Source: Phoronis australis
Lineage: Eukaryota; Phoronida; Phoronidae
Assembly (NCBI GenBank): GCA_002633005.1
Contig: NMRA01000097.1
Span: 320,686-384,685, forward strand
Length of the DNA: 64,000 nt
Direction: 5' to 3'
The number at the start of each line of letters is the position of its first letter. The stretch's first letter is position 1. This document shows, in pieces, positions 12,230 through 24,605 of this stretch. Position numbers and translations under genes: made by a program. The notes beneath the pieces were generated by a model. It did no database searches. It was not told the DNA's origin and saw only the letters and a program-made list of their open reading frames with translations.

Positions 12230-15106
12230 AGCCACAGGAGTTTGGTGCACGTCACAACAAATTATCGGTGTTAGTTTTACTCCATACTAAGTTTTTAGCA
12301 TTCTAATGCCAAAAAAACAATTTCTGAACAAATTTTGCTGGTGTGAAGATGTCATCATCTCCCGAGAGATGTAGCAAAATTTAGTAAATGGCGCGTGCGA
12401 GTCTCAGGAGCGAAACTGTTTTCAAAACGGCGACATGCTCTTCTTTGTTACAGATAACGTGCCGGTTGACTCTCAGATTGTGCATGCATTTCCCATGTCT
12501 TTAGCTCTGCATGTTGATACTAGTTTTACGTCGAAGTGACGCACAGAGGTACCCTAGCTGTGTGCAAATTCGAGGTCTTTCGGTGCTCAACACCCAGTGT
12601 TACCTAGCTGCAATTTGACAATAGTCTTCATAAAATTAGCTGGCTGGCTAGGGGAGCTGAGGTGTAGTTTGTAAGATTTGTGTGCCTTGTACTTTTTGTT
12701 CATCAATAGGCGTAATTCCACGTAACTTCTCAAAATGGCAAGCGGATAGGGAAGCTCGAGCGAACTGCTAAAGATTTTCATTGATATGTTCAAGTTACGT
12801 TTGATTAATTATATCCACAGTCATGGTATATATTAATTAGAACTCCATGTGCATATATTTGTGTTCAATTCGATTTTATTCCCTTTATATTCATTAACTG
12901 TATGGGGGTGTACTATCGCCCTTGATGCCTGCGGCATTCAGGGCGATATACATTAATTGCGTAGTCGTGCTCAGGTTTACATGTACAACGCTACTCTTGT
13001 TTCAAAACTGCAGGTCTTATATTTTATTAACTAGGAAGGAAATGGCATGTGCGTTGCAGCACTTCTCTTTCAGAGATACACGCCAGATTATAACCAAAAT
13101 TTTTGAAGGATTGCAAAATGACATACACATTTTTGAGAAGTTCGTTACAATTAAACAGATAGCCGACCTGCTTGCGGGATTCTAAACATTCCTCGCCCCC
13201 CTCTCTGCTAAAGCAGCATTGGCAGTTGTAATAAAAGCAGGTTTCAACTAAAAACCATGCTTACTGTGTCAAAGTGGGATATTGTGATTCTTGGTGGGTG
13301 AGCTTTCCCCACAATTGTGGTGCAACTTGCCAGAAGCAGAGGTTAAACACTTACCGATATGCAGCAGCCTTACATGTATAGAGGACCTTTCAGAATTTGC
13401 TGGCTCCAAATGTTTGAGAGTTGACGGGGGTACAAAATCTGTGGGCCCTCGACTGTATAGGAAAATTTCGTGAGTACCTTCACCTGTCAATTTATTTTTC
13501 CTCTGTCATTGAGTAAAATACTTCTAATTCATTCTTTAAAAAGTTACCAAGATTTGAGTTAGACATTGCACATAAAAACGATGTTTTTATGGCTTAAACT
13601 ATCAAATATGTTGAACAGTAGAATGCCTTGTGACAGAAATTTTGACCAATCACAAACTGAGAAACCAATTTCTGGATCCCGTGGTAGACAGAAGTAATAC
13701 ATCTAAGTACTCAGGCAAAATACCGTTAAAACGGCTTAACCCAAGTTTCCTTCACTACATTTTAAAAATACTTTACTTGCTTAAGATGTTTCTTTAAATT
13801 GACATCTAACATTCAAATTAGTCCGGTAAGATGCATGCGACAGTCTTTTGCTCAATAATAACGCAGTGCACACGAACTCCGAATTTCACCATTTTTTCAA
13901 TTTCTCTAGCAAATTACACGAAGACGTCCAAATTAAAAGCGGCGACGTCTTACATTTGAAAAGTACACATTTGCATGAGGTGGGACTCATTAAGGTACCC
14001 AGGAAACACATTTAAGGTCCTACAACACAGGGCTCACTAACTAGGTAACATGGCATTACGTCGTTTTTAGGCAGTGGGCGAGATCTCGTAGCATTCATTG
14101 TTGTGAGTACTTTGGGGAACGACATATTTTTTTCTTTGCGGGTAGAGTATACACCCATAAATCAATTTCCAAAAAGTTCCCACGGCAACATTTGCATATT
14201 TTTTAAAAAAGGTCTTTTTAGTGCACGGAATATTATGCACACTCCGGCCACTTGGTTGCGCTTTTCTATTAAATTTACCAATCAAAGAGCCAGATTGTGT
14301 CGTTGTTCTTAGAAACTTCAATATGGCAGCTCTTGATGCCTGTATAATTCAAGGGTTATCAAACAGCACTAAATTGTGATAACCAGAACTTGAAGTAGCT
14401 TACAGAAGCAACCTGAAAAAGCTGATGGACTGTGGATCAGTATAGATGGGAAATAAGAGGTGTCACAAACGTTTGTGCTGGAAAACATCTGCTTTGCCCA
14501 ACTGGCTTATAACATGTCCTGATACACTGCTGTAGAAGATCAAGTGCCAGATAAAAAAATGAATGGACATACATGTAGCAACGCATACCAATGTTTCAAG
14601 ACACGAGCAGTAGTACTAATGCTGAAGTTATTATAAGTGTCACAGATTGTACCAAAGATGTACAAAGAAAACGAATTAGACTTCCAAAATCTGGAACACC
14701 AATTTAACCTTAAAACATTGGAACATTCTGACACATGAGTGCATCTTTTGTGAACAGGAAAAGTATATTGTGGATCGCAATTCAAGAAGAAGTAAGATTT
14801 TGATAGCTTTGAAAATTAGGTTATGTTTTTGAAAGGTACATCCCAGTGTTTTCCTAGTGTGTTCAATATTATCACCAGTTGCTTTTTAGCTTGTTCAGCT
14901 CCTTTACTGACCAGGCCTAAGACAATACCACTGGCTCCGTAGAGATGATGATCATACCACATGTCTTCCGTATGTTAGGTGCCTTTCGGCAAATGGGGCT
15001 ATTTACAAAATTTACATTAACTAGTGGGCGCGCGTGTACTAGTGGTGATAGATTAAGCAGCGTTGATTTCGCCACCCCTTTAAATACATGGTGAAATGGC
15101 TTGCAG
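12230..15106. other. No confidently supported gene
   Basis: The part up to about 13070 is block Y. A plus-strand stretch around 13382-13470 has an acceptor-like acctttcag, an open frame encoding FAGSKCLRVDGG and a gtgagt donor, but I found no partner exon and do not call it. The minus-strand frames at 13269 and 14067 overlap plus-strand frames and carry no domain. Confidence 0.4.
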
Positions 15107-15187
15107 CGGTGTCAACTGAATCTGAGATTGTGTGAAAAGGGTGCTTTTGTGAGAGGAAGTAAGCACGACCTTATACACTGTAAAATG
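15107..15187 (+). CDS. Unrecognised gene E, exon 1 of 3 seen
   Basis: The exon is 81 bases (27 codons), starts after tggcttgcag and ends before gtaagg, phase 0 at both ends. It encodes a basic, Cys-containing peptide (RCQLNLRLCEKGAFVRG and onward). Its phase fits the next exon at 15388. I do not recognise the family. Exons upstream of it were not identified and the ATG is unknown, so the gene is partial as seen. Confidence 0.35.
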
Positions 15188-15387
15188 GTAAGGTTTGTTA
15201 TTATTTGAACGATTATTCCATGTTTATTCTACTGATGCCTGTTAACTGAGGTATTCGCCGGTGTCGAGTTTGCGGCAGTCGCCAGTCGGGTTAGTCTTTG
15301 TTGTGATGTGTGTTATGATACTTGACGTAGCACTCGGGATATTTTCGTACACCAAAGCAGCATTATTGTTTGAATGATTTCTAACAG

Positions 15388-15488
15388 GTTTACCAGTGGC
15401 AGTTACATCAACCAATGCTGAATGTTTATGCTGTCAACTCGATATTGGTTAGTGAGTTAAGATTACAATTCAAGCCCAATGGCAAAGG
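15388..15488 (+). CDS. Unrecognised gene E, exon 2 of 3 seen
   Basis: The exon is 101 bases, starting after ctaacag and ending at gtacgt. It starts in phase 0, matching exon 1, and leaves two bases, which the single leading base of exon 3 completes to a glycine codon. The peptide begins VYQWQLHQPMLNVYAVN and ends KPNGKG. It lies 200 bases after exon 1 and 119 before exon 3, normal short introns. Matching phases at both junctions are the main support. No domain was recognised. Confidence 0.4.
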
Positions 15489-15607
15489 GTACGTGACAAA
15501 TATCAATTAGACTATTTGTTTACTCCCTACCCTATGTCTTCCGGAAATCTATTACACGTTGAAATGGAAATCTATCTGTCTGTTTTCACGTGACCTTTGG
15601 GTTTTAG

Positions 15608-15731
15608 GTTTGAGGGCTTGTACTGGGTAGAGAAGATATGCATCGCACCAGAGCATTCCCACACACCAGCAGTGTTGCACGGCACAATGTACAAGTCAGT
15701 GGCCCCGGAGAAATGTGATCCAAAGTACTAA
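15608..15731 (+). CDS. Unrecognised gene E, exon 3 with stop
   Basis: The exon is 124 bases from the acceptor ggttttag to a TAA. It continues the frame of exon 2 as FEGLYWVEKICIAPEHSHT and ends KCDPKY. After the TAA the same frame stays open for another 38 codons with plausible coding composition (VTTRPYASGLFVYEDE and onward) before a TAG. The TAA may therefore be a nonsense mutation in a decaying gene rather than the natural end. The family is unknown to me; it could be host or transposon-derived. Confidence 0.4.
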
Positions 15732-17135
15732 GTTACCACAAGACCATATGCCAGTGGATTGTTTGTGTATGAGGATGAACTGCATGTATGTGTGACTGCT
15801 ACACAAGTCAGCCTCGTTGGGGGAAATGACGATTGTCTTTATTGTCAGTAGAAGGCCCGTTCATGTTACACTTTGATGATCGAATTCGTGTTTCACCAAC
15901 AGGCAAGTTTGTCACTAATTATTGAAACCACGGAATCTCTTCAGTTTTGAAGCCCCATACATTGCAATGCTGCTTATTCTTGATAAATCCGAAATGATTA
16001 CCAAATACGCTTGCAAATTTTTTTTTTCCTGTTGACCTATAGATATGTGCAGCGATCAAAATGGAATACTCCATTTGTTTCCATTTGATTTGTTTGTGCG
16101 TCTAATTTTTTTGGAGCTTTCTTAAGAAGGCCTTTGAAAAATTTTAAGTTTTGTTTTAACCTGCCTATGAACAAAGGTTCCACATGCGAGAATAGTATGT
16201 TTTCAATTGTAGCTAGCTGGATAAGAATCTGCTATGCACAAAATTCAAGAATAAGCAATTATCAGTGTATTTAAAAACAAAATGGCAAACTGAACAACCA
16301 CACACATACAAAGGAACAGCATTGTTGAAAACAACTGTAATTTTCCCAATGCAACGCAGTCTATAATCAGGCATATCAAGTGCAGGATTTCTGAATTAGG
16401 TTCAATTCTCTCGGGTTATTGCTTTTCACTTGGCCCAAAGGTAAAATAGACGTTCAGGCGGAAGGTTTCAGTCGTTTTCTCTCACCTGTAATAGAATACG
16501 TAGAAAAATATTAGCAAATTATAAAAAAATACAAGACAAACTACTTTTGTAGGGCAGAACATACATGAAGTTTCATCTTCATGTTTACATGCAGAAAATA
16601 ATAACCGTTCTACCAAAGTCTTATTTAAGATCTGAATTAAAATATGTGAACCATGCTAAAAGTGTTTTAACAATGTGTATTTTTCATGACAACTAATACG
16701 TGCTTCTAAATTCAACAAGTAAAATTCATTCTAAATGTCAATTTTAGTCCAATATAATGTGACGACATTTACTGAATACTGCTTATTCATGTTAAATCGG
16801 TAAATAATTTGGTAGTCCTGGGGGTGGGGTCCGCTACAAAATAAGGAAACTTACACACCTAGAGAATTTTATTAGACATAGCATAGTTTTGAAGAGAAAC
16901 TGCTGTGAAAAAGTCACCCTTGACTTCTGAGCGTCACGTACCATACGCCTCTTATATTTGGCGCAATCCCACCCAGGACAAAGTGTGAATATGTGCTGCA
17001 AGCCTACAAGGAATCCGAGTCCCTGGTGAGTTTCCGAAAAGAAACTCTTAGTTCCACTCAATAAACCCGTTACTCATTGGGGTAAACGGTGGGGATAACA
17101 TCAAAGAACGATGTCGACAGATTGCTAAAACTTAC
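15732..17135. other. No gene seen beyond possible read-through of gene E
   Basis: The first 115 bases continue the frame of gene E past its stop codon. The rest is AT-rich. The minus-strand frame at 16834-17061 has no recognisable domain or convincing exon borders. Confidence 0.4.
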
Positions 17136-17355
17136 CAAGCAACGTTATGTAGTCTTCCAAACACACATAGAACACACACGGGGCTTCGGCATAGTCACAC
17201 TTTTTGTCAGTTGGTTGACCTCGTTGACCGCAATTCTCCATGGATGTAGTGACCTTAGGATTTTGGGAATTTGTAACAACCTGTCGAAGACTTGCACCCG
17301 GGAAAATAGCACTAATAAGGCTTAGCGCGACGACGTATTTTCGTAACAATTCCAC
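17136..17355 (-). CDS. Possible secretory leader exon, start codon degraded
   Basis: The frame reads (GTG)ELLRKYVVALSLISAIFPG, which looks like a signal peptide, followed by a Cys-rich stretch (MENCGQRG, KKCDYAEAPCVFYVC), and ends at a strong gtaagt donor leaving phase 1. That phase matches the start of the linker (1 to 0) and FN2 (1 to 1) exon types found in this window. However, the expected start codon is GTG, with an in-frame TAG a few codons upstream. Either ATG has mutated, or translation begins in another exon, or this is chance. Confidence 0.3.
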
Positions 17356-17686
17356 CTTTTTACCAGCTATCTACATGCAGACAGCGACACATGCGCAATT
17401 CAATCACCACTAGTACAGCAGCGACACCGCCAAGAGAATTCACCGAATAGCCTCATTATGCATCACACTGATGAATCCATCAGTCAAGTTGCTATGAGTT
17501 TAAAAATACCTTTTTACTGTAGAGTGATGCCTCAGAAGGCCGTTAATGTTTTTGTATTTGTTCCCAGTATAAACAAATTCTTCTGCAATCATGTTTTTAG
17601 AACAATCCGTTGTTCAGTTGTCAAAATCGACACTGCTTGGGCCAGGGGACAACAATATGGCGTTATACTGTGGGTGCGGTTTTTAA

Positions 17687-19390
17687 AGAATTCCACTCAC
17701 TTTACCGTCTTAATCTGTCTATATCCGCATCACCTCACGATCGATTTTACTTTGCCAAGAGGTGTAGCATTAACGTGTGAGGAAGGTGATAAACGATGCA
17801 GCGACGTCAGTGGTTCTTCGGCAGAGTAAATGCCGCTATGGTCTTGTGTATCGTTTCCGCTTGTGCGAACTATGAAGCTGCGAGGAAAGCCGGTACATGC
17901 TTTTTTATGATTTTCTAGAGAGTCCATCATTCTTCGGAAGTGGATCGTGGTAGTGAAGAATCAAAACAGCGCCGTTAATAGCAAATATGAGTACGTAAAA
18001 TTTCTCTGTGTCTGTCATTGTCCTGCACTTCGTCAGATCGGTGGTTCATCAGTTTTTCATTATGGAGAATGGCAGTTGGCCATGAAAACATAAACAATTA
18101 CAAGTATAATTAATCCAAGGCGTGAGAACATAACGTTTTATATAAACTGTTTGATGACTGACTCGTTCGTTCGGCTTCTGTCTGGTCCTCCGAGCGTAGG
18201 ATATTAGCCGCAACTTCTTTTTCTCAGCCCTAAAAACGTCGTAAGCACACATTTTGTTAAATGCGGCGCAAAATCTGGATAATCCGTGAGACAGATCTGC
18301 CCTTTTCCATGAATTTGTTTCACTTGAGGAATTTCGTGGCAGCAAACGCCGTCAATCGGTCCATCATCGTGCAGTTACCTCACTGACACCATGACAAGTT
18401 CAAACGGTTTTCGGAACTATTCATATGTTCCGATGTCAGTGCACGTTCACGCACTCTCTCTGTGATTTCTTGATCCGAGTACTCCTGTGAAATCTAACAA
18501 TCGACCTGTGCAGTCTTCGTCGGATGAGCACTCGTCTAAGTCGGGATTGCGAGTTACCAAGTTGACGTTTATATGCGCGTTGGTTTCCGAAAAGACTAAT
18601 TCTCACCTTAACCAAGTACAATGTATGCTTATATCAAACTGAAACAAAGTCTGTCTCATTAGATACAATTTGTATACGTTGGAGTGTTCGTGAGTGCAAA
18701 TGAACAAGTCACTGCATTACCGGATTTAGATGTAATAAACGGCGGCTACTTACAGACCGTGGGCCGTGAATCCCGACGTGAGAGCATGTTAATTCAGTGT
18801 TTGCTGACAGAAAGCTGTTGCAAAATAATAACTCCATTTTATATCCTATTGTTAGATATTAGGGAAATCTTTATTTAGATATCCATATACATTATTCGTA
18901 TCATTGTTAATGTACAACTATTGCCCTGACGGTTCTGAGGAAGGGTAACCAGACTTCGCGGCCCCCGAAGAGCTAGTATGTAGATTTGCAGTTTTGTGGC
19001 TAATTCACCAAATTAATCAGCATGCACATATTTTCTTTGGTTCACTAGTATAGTTTTTTCGTAACTAGAAGTTTAGTTTCCAACTTTGGCTGCTTTATGT
19101 TCGTGATGTCTTCAGTCCAGCAGCGAGATTGGCCTGGTAGAGTTCCGATCCACTGCCAGGGATAGCAAGCGTTTTGTGTGTTTAGAACAGAAAAAATGCA
19201 AGTCTAAAATAACAACACGCAAATATGTTCTCCAGTCTGTATTTCACGGAAGAAGAATTTGAATTTATCACCAAACAGACCCTAAACTCCCGCGACCGAC
19301 CTTGCCGTAAATTGGTCTACCGAACTTTGTTTGGAACAATACGTTCAAATACCTTAGAAAATAAATCTGAAACTAAATAAGGCGATCCAC
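17687..19390 (+). mobile_element. THAP-containing element, copy 1 (3' truncated)
   Basis: Homologous to 23406-25092 and 37627-39906. The left end follows a TTAA (17683-17686) and begins AGAATTCCACTCACTTTACC, a diverged form of the family terminus. Similarity continues through the 18.2-19.35 kb region and is lost near 19390, before the other terminus. The THAP relic is described separately. No transposase core is visible. Confidence 0.7.
17847..18055 (+). pseudogene. THAP zinc-finger relic, copy 1
   Basis: Plus-strand translation gives a C-x4-C start (CIVSAC) then ANYEAARKAG, followed after a stop and frame change by a RKWIVVVKN segment and a degraded C-x2-H region. This is the layout of a THAP C2CH DNA-binding domain. 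Stops and frameshifts show it is dead. Confidence 0.55.
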
Positions 19391-21348
19391 ATCCTTCCAA
19401 GGATACTATTGATTCACGAAATGTAGAATATAAATAGGTAAATAAAACAACAAGAATGGATCAACTGAAATTTTCGGATGTAATAGCATTCTTGGTCAAT
19501 AGAAACGGAGACCTAAATATGCAAATGTAATCCAAAGATAAATACCTTGAGGCTTGAGAATCCAAGTACCACATGTCATCACGTTATCAAAAGATATGAA
19601 GACAAAGCTTGTGGAGAGTGGAGAATCCACAGTTTTCAGAGATGTTTTTCTACAGTTTTGTTTGGAGTTCATTGAATGAAAGCTTCTAACATATGGAGTT
19701 GTCATTCGTCTTTCAAAACTAAAGCAAGCCGTGCCTCAGAAAGCTGGAGTGCACGAAGTTATTTGGACAGGCAATCTTACGAAACGACTGTTGAAGATAT
19801 TAACTGTTGCAGCCTGGGCCCAACTAAGAGAGACGAAAGTTAACTGAGGCTAGTGAACAGTAGTTCGCTTGCTGACACACTAAATAACACACATTACGGC
19901 GTCCTGTCGTTCAGTAACTTTTCCAGGCGTGAGGGGTGCTGAACGTGCGCTAATATCTGGCTTAACTTAACTTTCATTTTTATCAGCCCACCCCAGTAAG
20001 GCTAGATACGATCTGATCGGAGATTAGAGCAATTATAAAACAAAAGAGCGCAGGCCCTCCTACCATCAACGCCAGAATGGAGTTGATTGGCTACGGGGGT
20101 AAACTTCCCAACTTGTTGTTGAGCTATACAATGGAACAAGTTGGGAGCAACGGGATGTCGCCGTCATGAGCTCATTATGATATATTTTAAATCAAATATT
20201 TGCCCAAATCCTGCCTACATTCAAACAAGGACTCCGTGTTTGACCCTTCAGTGCATGTGGGCCAATCACCAGTTTGCAATGTTGTATCCTCTTTAATCGG
20301 TCGTAGTTGGCTCCTTTGGCGGTGGAGCTTTGCATTTAAAATGGATGGCAATGCCCAGAGCTCTATAAGCATTACTAAATGAAGTACGCTGTGAGTGCAA
20401 AAAGAACCTGTGAGCAGGGAAACTGAGTTTGTGCTGCAATGCTGAGTCAAACTGTGCAGAAATGTCCAGCTGTGACAACTGTAATAACATAAGCAACACT
20501 GACTGCATAATATTGGATAGTTCTTTGACAAGTCAACCGTAATAGACCGTCAATTTCTCTAACTCCGTTGTTTCATTTATTTTTGCAATAAAAAAGTGTG
20601 AACTGTGGATTTTAGTTGTTTATCTAGTCAAAGAAAAAAATACTTTCATCAATGTCATGTGTTTGTCCCATACTGCTTGCTAAACGCTGTCAGAATAACC
20701 TATTATTTTCACACAGTCGTGTGCACATTCACCCTTCATTCAATATTGTTTTTGTATAAAGTATCACTGGTGTTTTATGCAAACAAGCTATATTTTACGC
20801 TATTAGTCAAGGGTTCAGTCATTGAAGCACAAATTCTGCCCAGTCCCAAGTGTTCTGTGTTTTTTGTGTTTCCAGACAATGCCAGAATAACCTCCCAGTA
20901 ACATTCAGACTTAGTTCATATTTTTGTCAGCAGGTGTCACTTTACAATTTTTAACTTTCACAGATTACAATTAGTCTACAATAGCGAAACATGTAATGTG
21001 AATGTATTGTTGAATACAATGGCATTGACGGGGCCGCCTATTTAAAGAGCTAGAAGGGAATGTCGTTGATAATATCTGTTGAACCCGTTCATTATAGTTT
21101 CAACCATTTTTATTGTTGCACTTGACCCATTTGGCTACCGTTTTAAAGATCTCAAAAGTTCCGCACAACGGTTTGTAACAAATGTTCAATACGGGTTACA
21201 AAATTTCCGCCACTCGGTAGACTGGGAAAAATTGCTGTCTAGGGAAGAGCAAAAATCTTTTACATTCCACTAGGATTTAAGCAATTAGGTTAAAAATATT
21301 AATTTTCGGTGCATGTGGACCGCCTTTACGACTAGACCATTTACTCAC
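19391..21348. other. No gene seen
   Basis: Opposed overlapping frames around 20187-20531 have no domain or splice logic. Nothing else stands out in this stretch. Confidence 0.4.
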
Positions 21349-21452
21349 TGCACGTCCGATATGCCCGCTGTCTGTTCCATCATTCAAGTTCCAGCTCCAC
21401 TGGTGAAAGTTGTACTCGGGCAATCTCTGTGTGCTCCCGTCATTTGTCACGA
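21349..21452 (-). CDS. CTHRC1-like linker exon
   Basis: The exon is 104 bases, from the acceptor tatttgccaacag to a gtgagt donor, phase 1 at the start and phase 0 at the end. It encodes a short segment containing NFHQWSWNLNDGTDSGHIG. From memory this resembles the Trp/'LNDG-D-G-I' segment that precedes the C-terminal domain in cnidarian CTHRC1-like proteins. Its exit phase (0) is exactly what every exon part a here requires. It lies just downstream (minus direction) of copy C's final exon, so it should belong to the next gene, possibly copy A. Confidence 0.5.
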
Positions 21453-21613
21453 CTGTTGGCAAATAAAATACCGCGTACTAGACATTCCCTAACAACCAGT
21501 ACTTAAACTAGAGACGCCTAACGATATAATATTATATTAAATACCACAGGATTCAGAAACCCACATCTAAGAACAGCGAAAAAGCCGTTCAAATTAGGCA
21601 GTAATATTTTTCT

Positions 21614-21912
21614 CTAATTATAAACACTAAATAAACAATATTTTGCCGTGTGTGACGGAATTGTACATGTCTTGACGAAACCATCAACAGTCAAAATGAG
21701 TACAAATAAGCACCTTAGAGCGTGAGTTTGTAAACTCCTTATCTTTTGAACAGCAGTACCTGCACTGATGTCAAGGTCATAGCGAATTTCTTCCACGATA
21801 ATTCTGCTTGCGGAGTTCCAGCCCGTATTGACGTCCATAGAGCCCTCTGTTCTGGCAATATGAATTTGAATGGATCTCAGTCCTGCTGCGATGTTGTCGC
21901 ACAAGCCTTCAA
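21614..21912 (-). CDS. CTHRC1-like copy C, final exon (part b)
   Basis: It starts after the acceptor tttgttttcttcccgaag in phase 1 and encodes the conserved EGLCDNIAAGL, then a beta-strand stretch and the signature DVNTGWNSASRIIVEE, very close to the CTHRC1 EGLCEGIGAGL and TGWNSVSRIIIEE motifs. The usual cysteine near the middle of this exon is absent (ARTEGS). The frame runs about 35 codons past the normal end, with a hydrophobic patch, to a stop at 21614. An alternative end through a weak gt site after DLDISA is possible. Part a with matching phase is at 28142-27941. Confidence 0.75.
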
Positions 21913-21976
21913 CTTCGGGAAGAAAACAAATCCAACAATCTTGCGAGAAAGTGTTTTGTCTATTTGACAATCTCAC

Positions 21977-23401
21977 TCGAGGTGTTCAAAAACTCGCTAC
22001 CCTAGGCAATTGCATCGCCAATGGACGCTATAGACGTGCACAGGCGACAGCATACCCCAGCTATTTTTTTTTTTCATAATGCTGCAAATGAGATCGAATG
22101 GAGTATGCTTATATAGGCAATGAGTTATAATTCAAGCACACTGAATCTGGAGACAATTTTGACCACCCAATATCAGGGTGCTCAATCGAAAACGGGAATC
22201 CCGGTGTAAAACTGATACCCTGGAGTCTTGAACAGACACCAGCACCTTCAAAACAGCTAACCAGCCCGAAAAACTCGAAGCCTGACCTTTAAAGCAGCAA
22301 CCCCAGCGATAGGACAGGTCACGGGCACCCAGAGACCGAAACACAACTCCTGCACTTTCTGCCAAACTTCGTTTGATGAAAAATAAAACCTACTTCAAAT
22401 ATTTGTTGTGATATGTTTAAACCTGACAATTTTAACCAATTTATTACGGATTAGCGTTCTAAGTTACTGCTGCAAAAGTTGTGGTGCGATCTTTTGCGTC
22501 GGCGTTCGGCGCCATGAAATATTGGGTCACCTAGAGGTCAGTTTCATTTTTCCCCAATTCGAAATTCAATCACTGTTCTTAGTCCACAAGGTTGCGTAGA
22601 TGTTACAACAAATTGTACAACAATAAAACTCGAAACTCGAAATACTATTTTTGCTAATAAAAAATTATTAACGGAAATAACGTGTTGAGATTGTCGGTAA
22701 AGATTTTGTTGGAATTCGCCAAACACAAGTTGAACGAGTTTTACCCATAAAAATCACATAACAGAGTCAGTATAAGATAATTTACGTTTCATTATTGGCA
22801 ATTTTAACACTTAAATGCTGAAAACAACTAGAAAGTACTTGAGGTTGCTTTAACTCAAAATCTGAGGCTAGTGACGACGGTCTCAGATAAAGGTTGGTGT
22901 TTCTGGGGGTGGTTAGGCGTTTTGAAGGTGCAGGCAACTGTTTCCGAGTCCGTGCTATTTATTTTACACCGAAGCTCCTGTATCAATGGAACACCCTGAA
23001 TTTAAACTAATCCAGTGAAATCTGCCGAGGGTCACTTGAGCTTCTCTTCCCTGGGAAAATTTTGAGGTAGTTACGCGAGATCACATTACTTAAAGAACAT
23101 TGTAGAAACGACATAATTCTTACAGCATTCCTCCGGACACGTGTACAGGAAAGGTACAACGTCAGTGATACTGGTTGAATCTCACTTTAAACGTAGGAAT
23201 TAGTAACACTATATTACATATCCCAGTCCTACATTTAAAAACCCGACCGAAATCTGATAGTGACGTGTTGTACAGTGTACCAGCCTACATGTAATCATTT
23301 CGTCACACGCTCACTTAACTCCCCCCCCCCCGGTATTTCCACCTTTCAGAGCGAAGTATCACCAAAGCCAAGGCATAGTACGGACGTAACTTTACTTCGG
23401 A
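21977..23401. other. No gene seen
   Basis: The minus-strand frame at 22132-22365 has no recognisable domain. A run of ten C occurs near 23321. No splice-bounded exon was found. Confidence 0.4.
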
Positions 23402-23586
23402 TTAAAGGAAAATTTCACCCGATTTAATTAGTCATTTTTACCGTCTTAATCGGTCTATATACACATCGCCTCTTATACGGTGGACCTCACCTTCCCGAGA
23501 GGTGTCGCGTTATCCTGTGAGGAAGGTGAGAAACGACGCAGCGACGTCAGTGGTTCGTCTGCAGAGTGAATGCCGCTATAACGCGG

Positions 23587-23782
23587 TGCATCGTTCCCGC
23601 TTGTCTGAACTAAGAAGCTGCGAAGAAAGCGGGTATATCGTTTTTTTCGACTTCCTCGAGAGCCCAAGATGCTTAGGAAGTGGCTCGCTAATATCAAGTG
23701 TGAGGCCGTGAAACATCTCCGTGTCTGTGGCCGGCATTTCGTCGACAGTGATTTCTCTGACGAATTCCGGCTTACCAAACAA
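23587..23782 (+). pseudogene. THAP zinc-finger relic, copy 2 (best preserved)
   Basis: The N-terminal C-x4-C (CIVPAC) is followed by a stop and a frame change. Then an open run contains KLRRKRVYRFFRLPREP, KMLRKWLANIK with the conserved Trp, and HLRVCGRHFVDSDF, the C-x2-H pair and following Phe typical of THAP. THAP domains bind DNA in P-element-type transposases and host factors. The break between the first zinc ligands and the rest makes this copy non-functional. An open minus-strand frame overlaps it and is probably its shadow. Confidence 0.65.
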
Positions 23783-24498
23783 CTATCCATACATGTATGT
23801 TACGTTGCCTGTGCACGTTCACGGCGCCTCTCTAGTATTTCCTGATCAAGGTATCCCGGTTCGAATTGGTAGCCTGTGAAACCTAACGATCCGATCCGTC
23901 GGATGAGCTCTTGACTAACTATGTCGGAATTGGCGCCGGGCGAGTTGCCATGTAGACGTTTATTATTCTGCGTTCTTTTTCAAAATGAATTATTCTCATC
24001 CTAACCAATGCTTGTATAAAACTGAAACAAGGTCTGTCTCGTTAGATACAATTTGTAATGCCTTTGCCGTACTCGTGAGTGCAAATGTGGAGAAGCCAGT
24101 AATGAATAAACCACTGCTTTACCGGCTTTTGGTGCCGGCAATAAAGGTAATTGACCGGGCACCGAGCCCGTGTCGTAAGCGCATGATGCTAGGGTGTTTG
24201 CTGCTGACAGAAAGATGTTGTGGAACAATAACTCGTTTTTATATCTATGGTCACATGTTAGGGGACTCTTTATTTAGAAATACAAATACGTGTACATTAT
24301 TCAAATCATTGTTACTGCACAACCTTTGCCCTGGCGGCCCTGTGGAAGTCGAACCCGACTTCGCGCCCCCCGACAGATGAGTAGATTTTCAGTTTCGTGG
24401 CTAATTCCCATTATTTCTTTGGCTCACTATTATAGTATTTTCATGACTGGAGGTTTAGTTTCCAACTCAAGCTGATTTATGTTCGTGCCAGTCCCGGC

Positions 24499-24605
24499 GA
24501 CCGCGACGGGCCTGATCGGGTTCCGAGCCACTGGCCGGCCGGATAACGAGTCAGTCCGGCCGCGACGGGCCTGATAGGGTTCAGAGCCACTGGTCGGGAT
24601 AATAA
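24499..24605. repeat. Two tandem GC-rich units
   Basis: The unit ccgcgacgggcctgat, then (c/a)gggttc(c/a)gagccactgg, occurs twice about 60 bases apart. It lies within the copy 2 element; copies 1 and 3 show one unit or a shortened form. Confidence 0.8.

Larger units (their letters stand above)
6967..13070. repeat. Duplicated block Y, copy 1
   Basis: This interval is collinear with about 49080-54857. Examples are 7080-7500 with 49185-49590, 8230-9400 with 50355-51490, 10090-10330 with 52205-52445 and 12400-13060 with 54150-54855. The duplicate differs by substitutions, small indels, a different CA tract and replaced stretches. It contains the CTHRC1-like copy A described separately. Between 9400 and 10580 I see no gene; the open frames near 10032-10321 overlap on both strands and recur in the duplicate as repeat sequence. 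Confidence 0.85.

Noticed and set aside
20187-20531. Minus-strand frame of 114 codons
   Set aside because: It overlaps plus-strand frames, has no domain, no splice logic and a low-complexity feel.
23985-24380. Plus-strand frame of 131 codons
   Set aside because: It lies inside the THAP element; the equivalent sequence in the other two copies is not open, so it is chance.
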